In this document: positions 33,904 through 41,358 of the stretch, one piece after another | Numbering within the stretch: the first letter of the stretch is position 1 | Layout of the letters: each line of letters begins with the position of its first letter | Source of the DNA: an uncultured Desulfovibrio sp. | Lineage (GTDB): Bacteria > Desulfobacterota > Desulfovibrionia > Desulfovibrionales > Desulfovibrionaceae | Reading direction: 5' to 3' | Assembly (NCBI GenBank): GCA_913063155.1 | Contig: CAJXYU010000007.1 | Span: 62,001 to 126,000, forward strand | Length of the DNA stretch: 64,000 bases | Notes under the pieces: model-generated | Database searches by the model: none | What the model was told of the DNA's origin: nothing | The model's input: the letters and a program-made list of their open reading frames with translations, nothing else | Made by a program: the position numbers and the translations under genes

Positions 33904-35027
33904 ACCAACACCTCCCGGGCCAGGATCTCCGCAGAGTTTTTCATTTCCTGGTCGAGGCGGCTGCATATCTCCAGTACCCGTTTCAGGCGGGCCGTTATGG
34001 CATTTGCCGCATCAGGATCATGGCCGAACCTGTCCATCTTGGCCCTGTACCGTTCCTCCAGGGTGACGAAGGAGTTCCCCTGTACGAACTTGTCCGCTAG
34101 GAAGACGACCCCGGCTTCGGTGATGGGGCGTTCCGTTTCCGGGCTCATGTCGGAATGGGTCTCCACGATTGCCGCAGCAGCATGGAAACCGTGCGTACGC
34201 AGTCGGTCGGCCCCTATTTTTTCGTGATTGCGGAGGCCTTTGGCCAAGTCGTGTGTCAGGGCGGCTCCCAGAGCGAGGCCGGAACACAACGCCTGGTCAG
34301 CGGGGCGCTGCCGGTTCAGGGCGGAGCACAGTGCGTCGGCCACTCGGGCCACTGCCCGGCAATGGGCACGTGTGCCCTGCGGCAGGGAATACATGTCCCA
34401 GAGCTGTTCGCACTCGGCACGGCACGGATAGCGGGCGTCCGCCAGTCCGCAGGCCAGGGTGTAGTCGGCGGGACGGTCCAGGTCGTGCACCGTGCCGAAG
34501 TCGGCCACATCCAGGTCGCGTGCTCCGGATTCGTACCTGTCCAGCACGGCGCGTAATCCTCCGTTGCCGTCGTGTTCAAGGATTGCGGGCAACAGCCTGC
34601 TGCTGATGACGGGTGGGTGGCCGCGTTCTTTCCGGAAACGCGGGTACAGGATGTCCGGCTTGGTGTGTCGGTATTCGTCCACGAGGCGAGCCACTGTTTC
34701 GGGCCGTAGCAGAGGGATGTCCACGGGCAGGACCATGAACGCCTCGATGTCGTCAGGCAGGGCTGCGACGCCCGTGAGCATGGAGGAAAACATGCCTTGC
34801 TCGTAGTCCGGGTTGTGCACTGGGACGGCCTTGGCCTGTTCAGCCGCAGCGGCGACATCTTCGGCGCGGTTGCCCGTGACCACGTAGACTCTGGAAATGT
34901 TGTTTTTCTTGAAAAGCGCCACGCATCGGGACAGAACTATATCCTTGCCCAGAGGGAGCAAAGGCTTGAACCGCCCCATGCGGGTGGAGAGCCCCGCTGC
35001 CGGGATGATGGCTGCGAACGTGTTCAT
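33900..35027 (-). CDS. MobA/MocA-like nucleotidyltransferase fused to an HD domain
   Basis: 375 residues. The N-terminal ~190 are an NTP transferase like MocA/MobA, with 'IPAAGLSTRMGRFKPLLPLG', 'QGMFSSMLTGVAAL' and 'LPVDIPLLRPETV'. MocA adds CMP to the molybdopterin cofactor used by xanthine-oxidase-family enzymes such as Mop. The C-terminal ~180 residues form an HD-type phosphohydrolase fold ('LGAALTHDLAKGLRNHE', later 'ADKFVQG'). This fused form matches what I recall as the DVU_1551-type NTP transferase of Desulfovibrio aldehyde oxidoreductase loci. It is encoded inside the same operon. Confidence 0.85.
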   Translation of the reverse strand: MNTFAAIIPAAGLSTRMGRFKPLLPLGKDIVLSRCVALFKKNNISRVYVVTGNRAEDVAAAAEQAKAVPVHNPDYEQGMFSSMLTGVAALPDDIEAFMVLPVDIPLLRPETVARLVDEYRHTKPDILYPRFRKERGHPPVISSRLLPAILEHDGNGGLRAVLDRYESGARDLDVADFGTVHDLDRPADYTLACGLADARYPCRAECEQLWDMYSLPQGTRAHCRAVARVADALCSALNRQRPADQALCSGLALGAALTHDLAKGLRNHEKIGADRLRTHGFHAAAAIVETHSDMSPETERPITEAGVVFLADKFVQGNSFVTLEERYRAKMDRFGHDPDAANAITARLKRVLEICSRLDQEMKNSAEILAREVLV

Positions 35028-35030
35028 GGA

Positions 35031-36338
35031 TTACGGCTCCGTGGTCAGCAGACGTCGTTTGCCCAGGCCGGGAACGGCCGGAGTCGTCGTGTTTCTGACT
35101 TTCACCGCCAGCTTCAGCGTTTTTCCGGCCAGGGCCGCCTGGACGGTCGGGATGTTTGTCAACGCGGTCCGCACCTTGTCGGCAGGACAGGCCGAGTCGC
35201 CGCAGACTTGTATGTGGAGTGTGTTTTTTGAGAACCAGGCCGTAAAGTCCCAGAGGCCGGGTAGGGCGTAGAGGGCCTTGCCGAGTGTGCTCAATGTGAG
35301 GGTACCGGTTTCCAGAGGCACGCCGCCGTGCATTCTTGTGATGAGTGGATCGAGCCTGCGCAGGGGGCTTCCACAGGCGCATTCTCCGGTCAGGATGCGG
35401 CCTCGGTCTCCGGTGCGGTAACGCAGCAGGGGCATGCCCCTGCGCATGGGGGTGGAAACAATTACTTCGCCGAAACGGCCGTCCGGCAGCAGGTTTCCGG
35501 TTTCGGGGTCCACGATTTCCACGAAGACGTCGGTTTCGCGCAGGTGCATGCCCCTGCCGTGTTCACATTCCACGGCTCCGCCAAGGCCGGTTTCGATCAT
35601 GCCCCAGTGGCGGAATACGGTGCATCCGAACGCGTTTTTGGCGTTGAAGCATACCGCATCCGGTATTTCGTCCCAGCAGAACAGCACCGAGCGGATCATG
35701 TCTTTGGGAAGATCCCTTCGCTCCCATTCGCGGGTCAGCATGTTCACATGCGGCGGAGAACCAACGATGCAGGCAGCGCCTTCCTCCAGTAAATGATTCA
35801 CGCCTGTGCGCGCATCCTCCAGCACGCCGTGGGGCACTGCCCGCGCCCCCGTCCGTTCCAAGGCCTCCATCAGCAATCGGCCCACGCCGCCGGGTCGCCC
35901 TCCGGGCATGAGCACCAGGGCTGTCTGGCCCGGCTCTACCAGGGGGCGCATGCCCCAGTCGAAATAATCCTTGGTGGCCTCAAGGTCCTCTTGGGTATGA
36001 AATACCCGCTTTGGGCTGCCCGTGGTTCCCGAACTTTCCAGGGTCACTACCCGGGCGATTTCATCCTGCGAGACACACAGGAACTGCTCGGGCGACCGGC
36101 GCAGATCGTCCGGGGTGATCATGGGCAGCCGCGCATACTCCTCGGTAGTCAGCGTGTCGGGTATGGGCGTTTTCCCGTAGAGCCGGGCATAGAACGGGCT
36201 GTGTGTGCGGGCGTGGAAAAGGGTTTCCCTGAGGCGCGCCATCTGCCACTGGAAGAGCTGGCGCCGGGTGGGGACGTCGTTGATTTCCGGCCAACCCATT
36301 CGGCGCACCAGCCAACGGTCAAGGATGGGATGGCTCAT
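35031..36338 (-). CDS. AMP-dependent CoA-ligase-like enzyme of the mop locus
   Basis: 435 residues of the phenylacetate-CoA ligase-like adenylation family: the P-loop 'LESSGTTGSPKRVFHTQEDLEATKDYF' region, 'PHGVLEDARTGVNHLLEEGAACIVGSPPH', the 'HWGMIETGLGG' motif and 'LRYRTGDRGRIL'. ATG 36338 lies 20 bp inside the end of the radical SAM gene and has GGGGA upstream; the open frame to 36566 overlaps that gene and is not coding. It resembles what I recall as the DVU_1553 family, found with aldehyde oxidoreductase. A role in activating a carboxylate for cofactor or product handling is conceivable, but the substrate is unknown. Confidence 0.82.
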   Translation of the reverse strand: MSHPILDRWLVRRMGWPEINDVPTRRQLFQWQMARLRETLFHARTHSPFYARLYGKTPIPDTLTTEEYARLPMITPDDLRRSPEQFLCVSQDEIARVVTLESSGTTGSPKRVFHTQEDLEATKDYFDWGMRPLVEPGQTALVLMPGGRPGGVGRLLMEALERTGARAVPHGVLEDARTGVNHLLEEGAACIVGSPPHVNMLTREWERRDLPKDMIRSVLFCWDEIPDAVCFNAKNAFGCTVFRHWGMIETGLGGAVECEHGRGMHLRETDVFVEIVDPETGNLLPDGRFGEVIVSTPMRRGMPLLRYRTGDRGRILTGECACGSPLRRLDPLITRMHGGVPLETGTLTLSTLGKALYALPGLWDFTAWFSKNTLHIQVCGDSACPADKVRTALTNIPTVQAALAGKTLKLAVKVRNTTTPAVPGLGKRRLLTTEP

Positions 36339-37677
36339 GGCATTTTCCCCGGTACAGGGTTTCGCCGTCCATGGAGGACAGGTTGTAGGCGCAGAAGGGG
36401 ATGAGGCGTCCGTCTGGCGAGACGATATGGATGCAGCAGCCCTTGAGCCGTTCCAGGTCCAAGGTCCAGGCGTCCTGGAAGGCCATGGCCGAAACGGCCA
36501 GGGTGTGGGTGGCGGCACGGGCGATGAATCTGTCCAGGTCGTCCTTCGGCTGCGGCACTTCCGCAACCAAAGGCAGGGCCTTTTCGGGCGCGGCCCATTG
36601 GCGCTTTACGAAAGCTTTGGCCTTGTCGGCCCCTTCCTCTGCCGGACGCGGTGTGCAATCGCATTTGCCGCCGGACGAAAGTTTTTTCAGGGTGCGGTCT
36701 TCGGCGACCATGTAGTTGGCGTGGCAGGAACAGTGCGAATGTTCGCAGCCCGGAGGCAGAAAATGATCGGCGCGGATGGAACCTTTCGTCTGCTGCTCCA
36801 GAAGTCGCATGAGTTCGGGCAGGGTGATGCGCTGCACGTCGGCCGGGGCCTCGGGATAGCGGCCGAAATAGCTCACCGGTTGAAAGTGCACCCCGCGTAC
36901 TCCCGGAGAGTTTTGCGCGGCCAGATCCACGACGGCCCCCAGGTTGTGATCGTTGATGCCCGGCACCACCGTGGGCACCAGTACGATGCCGACACCCGCC
37001 CTGGCCAGGTTTTCGATGGCCGCGAGTTTGTCCTTCAGCAGGGCTTTGCCCCGCAATGCCGTGTAGATGGCATCCTCGGTGCCGTCGAACTGCAGGAATA
37101 CGGAATCCAGTCCTGCTTTGGCCAGGGTTTCCGCATATCCCGACTTGCGACCCAGGCGCAAGCCGTTGGTGTTCAGTTGTACAAAGGGAAAACCCTTGTC
37201 CTTGGCCATGCGGATGAGGTCGGCCAGATCCTTGCGCATGGTGGGTTCGCCACCGGAAAGTTGGATGTTGCAGAATCCCGAAGCCAGCTTCACCCGGTCC
37301 AGCAGGCGGTCGAACTCTTCCTGTGTGGGGTCGGCGGGGGCCAGTTTGCCGGACGAGGCGAAACAAACCGGACAGCCCAGATCGCAGCGCCAGGTGATTT
37401 CGAATACGGCGGTGCAGGTGTGTTGCCGGTGGGCGTCGCACAAGCCGCAGTCCATGGGGCAGCCCTGGTCCACCTCCGTGAACGGCGTCTTGGGCTGCGA
37501 GGGGACTTTGGTGCGTGACCATTCCCGGAATCCGGGCAGACCGCGCCAGACAATGGTCTTGAACTCGCCGTGGGTCGGGCAGGTCTTGATCAGATAGGTG
37601 TCGTCATCCATGGTCTCGTGTCGGGCAGGGATGGGAGCCAGACAGACCGGGCACACACTTCTGGGAATACGGCTCAT
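36319..37677 (-). CDS. Radical SAM protein of the mop locus (TrsS-like)
   Basis: 452 residues. An N-terminal zinc-ribbon-like segment ('SVCPVCLAPIPARH', 'TCPTHGEF') precedes the radical SAM core with the CxxxCxxC cluster motif 'CDLGCPVC', 'LSGGEPTMRKDLADLI' and 'VQLNTNGLRLG'. Several cysteine-rich stretches follow ('CEHSHCSCHA', 'GGKCDCTP', 'GCCIHI', 'CAYNLSSMDGETLYRGKCH'), suggesting additional clusters as in MoaA-like proteins with SPASM-type tails. Relatives in anaerobes can carry selenocysteine, but here all such positions are cysteine codons. The product of the reaction is unknown. Confidence 0.85.
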   Translation of the reverse strand: MSRIPRSVCPVCLAPIPARHETMDDDTYLIKTCPTHGEFKTIVWRGLPGFREWSRTKVPSQPKTPFTEVDQGCPMDCGLCDAHRQHTCTAVFEITWRCDLGCPVCFASSGKLAPADPTQEEFDRLLDRVKLASGFCNIQLSGGEPTMRKDLADLIRMAKDKGFPFVQLNTNGLRLGRKSGYAETLAKAGLDSVFLQFDGTEDAIYTALRGKALLKDKLAAIENLARAGVGIVLVPTVVPGINDHNLGAVVDLAAQNSPGVRGVHFQPVSYFGRYPEAPADVQRITLPELMRLLEQQTKGSIRADHFLPPGCEHSHCSCHANYMVAEDRTLKKLSSGGKCDCTPRPAEEGADKAKAFVKRQWAAPEKALPLVAEVPQPKDDLDRFIARAATHTLAVSAMAFQDAWTLDLERLKGCCIHIVSPDGRLIPFCAYNLSSMDGETLYRGKCHEPSHP

Positions 37678-37686
37678 GATTGCGAC

Positions 37687-38142
37687 TTATCCTTCCTCGC
37701 GCCCTTCGGCTGGATCGACCCCGTTGTTGAGCAGTATCCGGCGGACTTGTTCGGACGCGGCGGAAAGCAGCCCCCCGCACTTTACCTGGTCGGGTTGACC
37801 GCAGTCGCCGCCGAGGATGTCGCGGCAGGCGATGCCTCCATACTGGGCCGTAGCTTCGGTGAACCAGTCGTGCAGCGTTTCCTGCATGAGTGGCAGCTTG
37901 TGGTCGGCCTCCTCCATGTCCGTGCCTTTGCCTGTATACAGCCCGAGAACCGCAGCCGCGCCGAGGTAGACCCCACAAGGACCTGAACAGTCTCCGAACC
38001 CCATGCACAGCCCGGACGCCGCACGTATCAGGTCCGGATTTTCGCGTCCCATTTCATCAAGGGCAAGTTGGATCATGACCTGGCTGCAGCAATACCCCTT
38101 GCCCGCCAGTTCCAGAATTCGCAGTCCGCCGTCATCCAGCAT
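37687..38142 (-). CDS. C-GCAxxG-C-C family protein
   Basis: 151 residues with the cysteine pattern that names this family: 'YCCSQVM' near residue 18, 'GLCMGFGDCSGPCGVYLGA' in the centre, and 'ACRDILGGDCG' with 'VKCGGLL' towards the end. These cysteines probably bind a metal or iron-sulfur cluster. It lies between the radical SAM and methyltransferase genes, overlapping the latter by 11 bp, in the order seen in Desulfovibrio aldehyde oxidoreductase loci (DVU_1555 type). Function is unknown. Confidence 0.82.
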   Translation of the reverse strand: MLDDGGLRILELAGKGYCCSQVMIQLALDEMGRENPDLIRAASGLCMGFGDCSGPCGVYLGAAAVLGLYTGKGTDMEEADHKLPLMQETLHDWFTEATAQYGGIACRDILGGDCGQPDQVKCGGLLSAASEQVRRILLNNGVDPAEGREEG

Positions 38143-38794
38143 GTTCGGATCCTCTCTTCTGAACGATCATCAAATAATAGCCGAGTCCCCTGCGGCCGCA
38201 GGAACAGGCCGGGGATTCGGCCCCTGCGGAAAACAGCAGCCGGGCCGCAAGTTGTTTGAGGCTGGCGGAGTGGTCTTCCTCCAGCAGGATTTCGAACCCG
38301 GCGCCATGCAGTGCCGAGCGGGTTTCATCAAGGGGAATCGCGCGGGCTGCACAGGATTTGTCGTCGGATTGGACGGAGTCTTTCGCGTACAGGTCGGAAA
38401 GGACCAGAAATCCGTTCGGCCGCAGCACCCGGTGAAATTCTTTGAGTCCGGATTTCGGGGATGGGAGTAGGGAGAGAACGCATTCACAAAAAAGTGCATG
38501 GAAGCTTCCGTCCATAAAGGGCAGTTCGGTTCCCAAGGCCTGTATGAGTCCGGTGTTTCGTTCGACCAGCTCAAGCTGCGAACTGCTCGGCTCCACGCCG
38601 AAGGCGCTGGCCCCGTAGCGGGAACGCAGCCTGCCGACCGTAGCTCCCAGGCCGCACCCCACATCCAGTACGCGCCAGCCCGGCAACAGGTTCATGAAGT
38701 TCGCGGCCCGGTCCGTGATGGTGAATCCTCCGGGCCGAAGTGTCCGTCCTGCGGCTTGGCGCAGCACCGGTTGTTCCCAGAGGGGGGACTGCAC
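38132..38794 (-). CDS. SAM-dependent methyltransferase of the mop locus
   Basis: 220 residues, class I methyltransferase: SAM motif 'VLDVGCGLGATVGRL', acidic residue region 'AFGVEPSSSQLEL', 'LPFMDGSFHALFCECVLSLL' and 'EFHRVLRPNGFLVLSDLY'. I chose GTG 38794, which has GGAGG eight bases upstream and shares one base with the stop of the preceding gene (TAGTG); a longer frame overlaps that gene. A C-terminal 'ACSCGRRGLGYYLMIV' holds a possible metal cysteine pair. It fits the DVU_1556-type methyltransferase I recall from this locus. The substrate is unknown. Confidence 0.83.
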   Translation of the reverse strand: MQSPLWEQPVLRQAAGRTLRPGGFTITDRAANFMNLLPGWRVLDVGCGLGATVGRLRSRYGASAFGVEPSSSQLELVERNTGLIQALGTELPFMDGSFHALFCECVLSLLPSPKSGLKEFHRVLRPNGFLVLSDLYAKDSVQSDDKSCAARAIPLDETRSALHGAGFEILLEEDHSASLKQLAARLLFSAGAESPACSCGRRGLGYYLMIVQKRGSEHAG

Positions 38795-39009
38795 TATTTG
38801 TCCTCCAGCAGATGCTCCACCTGATTCATCTTGCCCAAAGCCAGATTCTCCGGAATGAGCACCATGTCGCATTTGGGGCAGACAGGCAGCTCCACGTTGA
38901 ACAAGGAGTCGAGATATTCCAGCTCAACGGGAAGTTGTTCCAATTCGGCATTGCAGGTGTCGCATTTCCAGCCTGCGGCGTCCGCTTCCGGGACTTTGAT
39001 TACGCTCAT
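38794..39009 (-). CDS. Small two-CxxC redox or zinc-ribbon protein
   Basis: 71 residues with two CxxC pairs, 'WKCDTCNAEL' and 'PVCPKCDMVLIP', spaced like a rubredoxin or zinc ribbon. The ATG at 39009 overlaps the TGA of the oxidoreductase gene (ATGA), so the two are translated together. Corresponds to what I recall as the DVU_1557-type redox protein. It may pass electrons between the dicluster flavoprotein and another partner, which is inference. Confidence 0.8.
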   Translation of the reverse strand: MSVIKVPEADAAGWKCDTCNAELEQLPVELEYLDSLFNVELPVCPKCDMVLIPENLALGKMNQVEHLLEDK

Positions 39010-41270
39010 GATCCTGCTCCCCTGACGTGCATGCGGTGGCTCCATGTGTTGTGCACCAGGAAGCCGCCGTTCTTTTCCTCATATTCCACCCAGTAGGTGA
39101 CGATGACCGGCCGGTGCGAAGCGAGAAAGTGTCCCGTCTCCTTGTGCACGAATCGTTTGCCGGTTTTTTGCGTTTGCAGCAGCACCTTCTGGACATCACC
39201 TTTGAGAATGCGGCGTTCCTCCATGTTTTGCAACGCCGTTTCCGTGAATTCGACTGCAACGGATTCAAAGGGGGCTTTTTCGGCCTGCCCTGCTTCCCGC
39301 CATAGGTCGGCAAGCAGCTTCTCCTTGAGCCGAGCCCGGTTTTCCCTGCGGGCCGAATAGCCCGGTGAGGGGCGCGCTCCGGCATTTTCCCTGCCGGGGT
39401 ACAGAAGATCGTAGAAATGCAGGGCGTGTTTGCCGGTCTTGGCCAGCATGTCCCGGCACATGGCGCAGTAGGTCACGAAGTCTTCTTCCGCAGCCTTGGA
39501 CCGGCGTTCGCGCACGGCCTTGCCCAGTTCGGGGTTGGCGCTGTCCAGCAGACCTCCATAGCCGCAGCATTCCGTGTACTGACCGCTCAGTTTCGGCTCC
39601 ACGACGGACACGCCGAGTTGTTCCAGCAGGTCGCGGACATCCTCCAGCAATACTGTGTCGTGCCGCGCAGCACAAGGATCGTTGATGGCCAGACTGGTGT
39701 TCTGTCCGGCCGCGCTTTCGGGCAGCCCCAAGGCCCGGAACAGGGACCAGTGGGAGGAAACTTCCGCCTCCGGCAACCCCTGTCGCAGAGTTTTGAGACA
39801 GGTGGGGCAGGAAACGATAATGCGCGGGGAGCCCAATGCTTTCCACTGTTGTTTGATATCGTCCATGGCCTCGTTCATGAGAGCTTGGCGGCCGGACCAT
39901 TCGGCGGGCGCACTGCAGCAGAGAAGCATGAGGCCCACCTTGCCCAGGCGCTTTCGCAGGTCCGCATAGGCGGCTTCCACGTTCTCCGGGTCGGAGGCAG
40001 TGAGCTGGCAGCCGGGGAAGAAAACATATTCGCTGCTGTCTTCGCCCGGAGCGTGGCGAACCAGGGCCGCCTTGGGACCGTTGGCGAAGGCCATGTCCCG
40101 CAGAGCGAATTCATGGGCCGAAGGCGGCATGGTGCCTGTATCCACCAAAGTCCGTCGGGCCTGGAGGCAGACCTCGGCCATGGGGAAATCTTCGGGGCAG
40201 ATCTCTTTGCACAGGCCGCAGAGCATGCACGAATTGATCATGGTGTTGGCCTGCCGCGTGCCCATGACGATGGACTCGTTGTTGTAGATCTGGCGGACGT
40301 AAACTTTGGGGTAGGATTTGAAATGTTTCAGGTATTCGCAGTTCTTGACGCATTCCATGCATTCACACTGCAGGCATCTTTTGGCCTCGTCCCGGGCTTC
40401 GACTTCGTTGTAGCCACCATCGGGAATGACGGGCGGTGCGGGCTCCTCCCCCGCGATGTTGGTGTACAGCCGGGTCTTGTACGGCCCCTCCAGTTCGCGG
40501 TTGGCCACCAGGGAGACGCCTTGGGTGAACCGTTCCATGGAGTTTGCGGCCCTGCGCCCGGCGGCGGCCTTGAGAATTGGTGAGGTTTCGCCTCTGGGAG
40601 CGGCAAAGAGCCCGCTTCGGCCGGTCCCCAGGGTCAACTCGTCGGGGTCGCCCAAATCGGATAATGCTTCGGCCAGCGCATCTGAAGCCAGGAAGACCGC
40701 GTCCTTCTCCTCCAGCGCCGTGTTTAGCAGCGCCTCGTCGACGGCCCGGTCGGACTCGATCTTCGCGCCCAGTTTGGCGAGATTTTCCAGTTCGCGTTCC
40801 AGTACGCCCTCGGGAAGCGTTGCCTGCGGCAGGCCGAGCAGGTCTTTGCCCGGCGTGGTACAGTACAGGGTAACGTCGAAACCCCTGCGGGCCAATTCCC
40901 AGGTTGCACACAGTCCGGCGAGGTCGCCGCCCAACACGGCGGTCGACTTGCCGCGCGAAGGCAGGGGGCGGGGCGGGGGGACTGGTTTGGCGTTGTCCGC
41001 ACAGAATCGCTCCAGCAGACCAATTTCGATGCCGCCGCCCGCATCCTTGCGGACGCATTCATTTCTGCACGGCGCATCGCAGAGCCGGGCCAGTACGCCG
41101 GGCAGGGGCAGCGTCCTGGCCAGGACGCTCCAGGCCTTGTCCCAGCGCCGTTGTCCCATGAGTGAACAGAAGGTCCGGGCATCCACATGCAGGGGACAGG
41201 CCGCAGTACATTGCGGGGTCTCCTCCTGGATGCACTTGTGTTCCCATTTTCTCAGTTCGGCCTGTTCCAT
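39006..41270 (-). CDS. Multi-cluster flavoprotein oxidoreductase with HdrD-like CCG domains
   Basis: 754 residues. The N-terminal part is the GltD-type dicluster region ('CTAACPLHVDARTFC', 'LCDAPCRNECVR') followed by a degenerate FAD/NAD-binding Rossmann motif ('VLGGDLAGLCATWELARRG'). Next come extra cysteine clusters ('CLQCECMECVKNC') and a ferredoxin-like 'CMLCGLCKEICPEDF'. Two CCG domains follow as in heterodisulfide reductase subunit B/D ('FFPGCQLT' with 'SCPTCLKTL', then 'ECCGYGG' with 'YCAMCRDML'), plus a unique ~100-residue tail. It is the first accessory gene after mop. It probably links aldehyde oxidation electrons to a thiol/disulfide or ferredoxin pool. Confidence 0.85.
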   Translation of the reverse strand: MEQAELRKWEHKCIQEETPQCTAACPLHVDARTFCSLMGQRRWDKAWSVLARTLPLPGVLARLCDAPCRNECVRKDAGGGIEIGLLERFCADNAKPVPPPRPLPSRGKSTAVLGGDLAGLCATWELARRGFDVTLYCTTPGKDLLGLPQATLPEGVLERELENLAKLGAKIESDRAVDEALLNTALEEKDAVFLASDALAEALSDLGDPDELTLGTGRSGLFAAPRGETSPILKAAAGRRAANSMERFTQGVSLVANRELEGPYKTRLYTNIAGEEPAPPVIPDGGYNEVEARDEAKRCLQCECMECVKNCEYLKHFKSYPKVYVRQIYNNESIVMGTRQANTMINSCMLCGLCKEICPEDFPMAEVCLQARRTLVDTGTMPPSAHEFALRDMAFANGPKAALVRHAPGEDSSEYVFFPGCQLTASDPENVEAAYADLRKRLGKVGLMLLCCSAPAEWSGRQALMNEAMDDIKQQWKALGSPRIIVSCPTCLKTLRQGLPEAEVSSHWSLFRALGLPESAAGQNTSLAINDPCAARHDTVLLEDVRDLLEQLGVSVVEPKLSGQYTECCGYGGLLDSANPELGKAVRERRSKAAEEDFVTYCAMCRDMLAKTGKHALHFYDLLYPGRENAGARPSPGYSARRENRARLKEKLLADLWREAGQAEKAPFESVAVEFTETALQNMEERRILKGDVQKVLLQTQKTGKRFVHKETGHFLASHRPVIVTYWVEYEEKNGGFLVHNTWSHRMHVRGAGS

Positions 41271-41307
41271 AATGCGCCCCTCTGCTTGCCTGCCGGGAAA
41301 GAGTGAA

Positions 41308-41339
41308 GCAGCGGCCCGTGATCAAGCACGGGCCGCTGC
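41308..41339 (-). terminator. Hairpin after mop
   Basis: A perfect 13-bp GC-rich stem GCAGCGGCCCGTG/CACGGGCCGCTGC has a 6-nt loop, 20 bp downstream of the mop stop. The T run after it on the minus strand is poor, so it may act as a partial terminator or an mRNA-stabilising element that leaves the accessory genes at lower level. Confidence 0.7.
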
Positions 41340-41358
41340 CGGTTTCAGCGGTTATCGA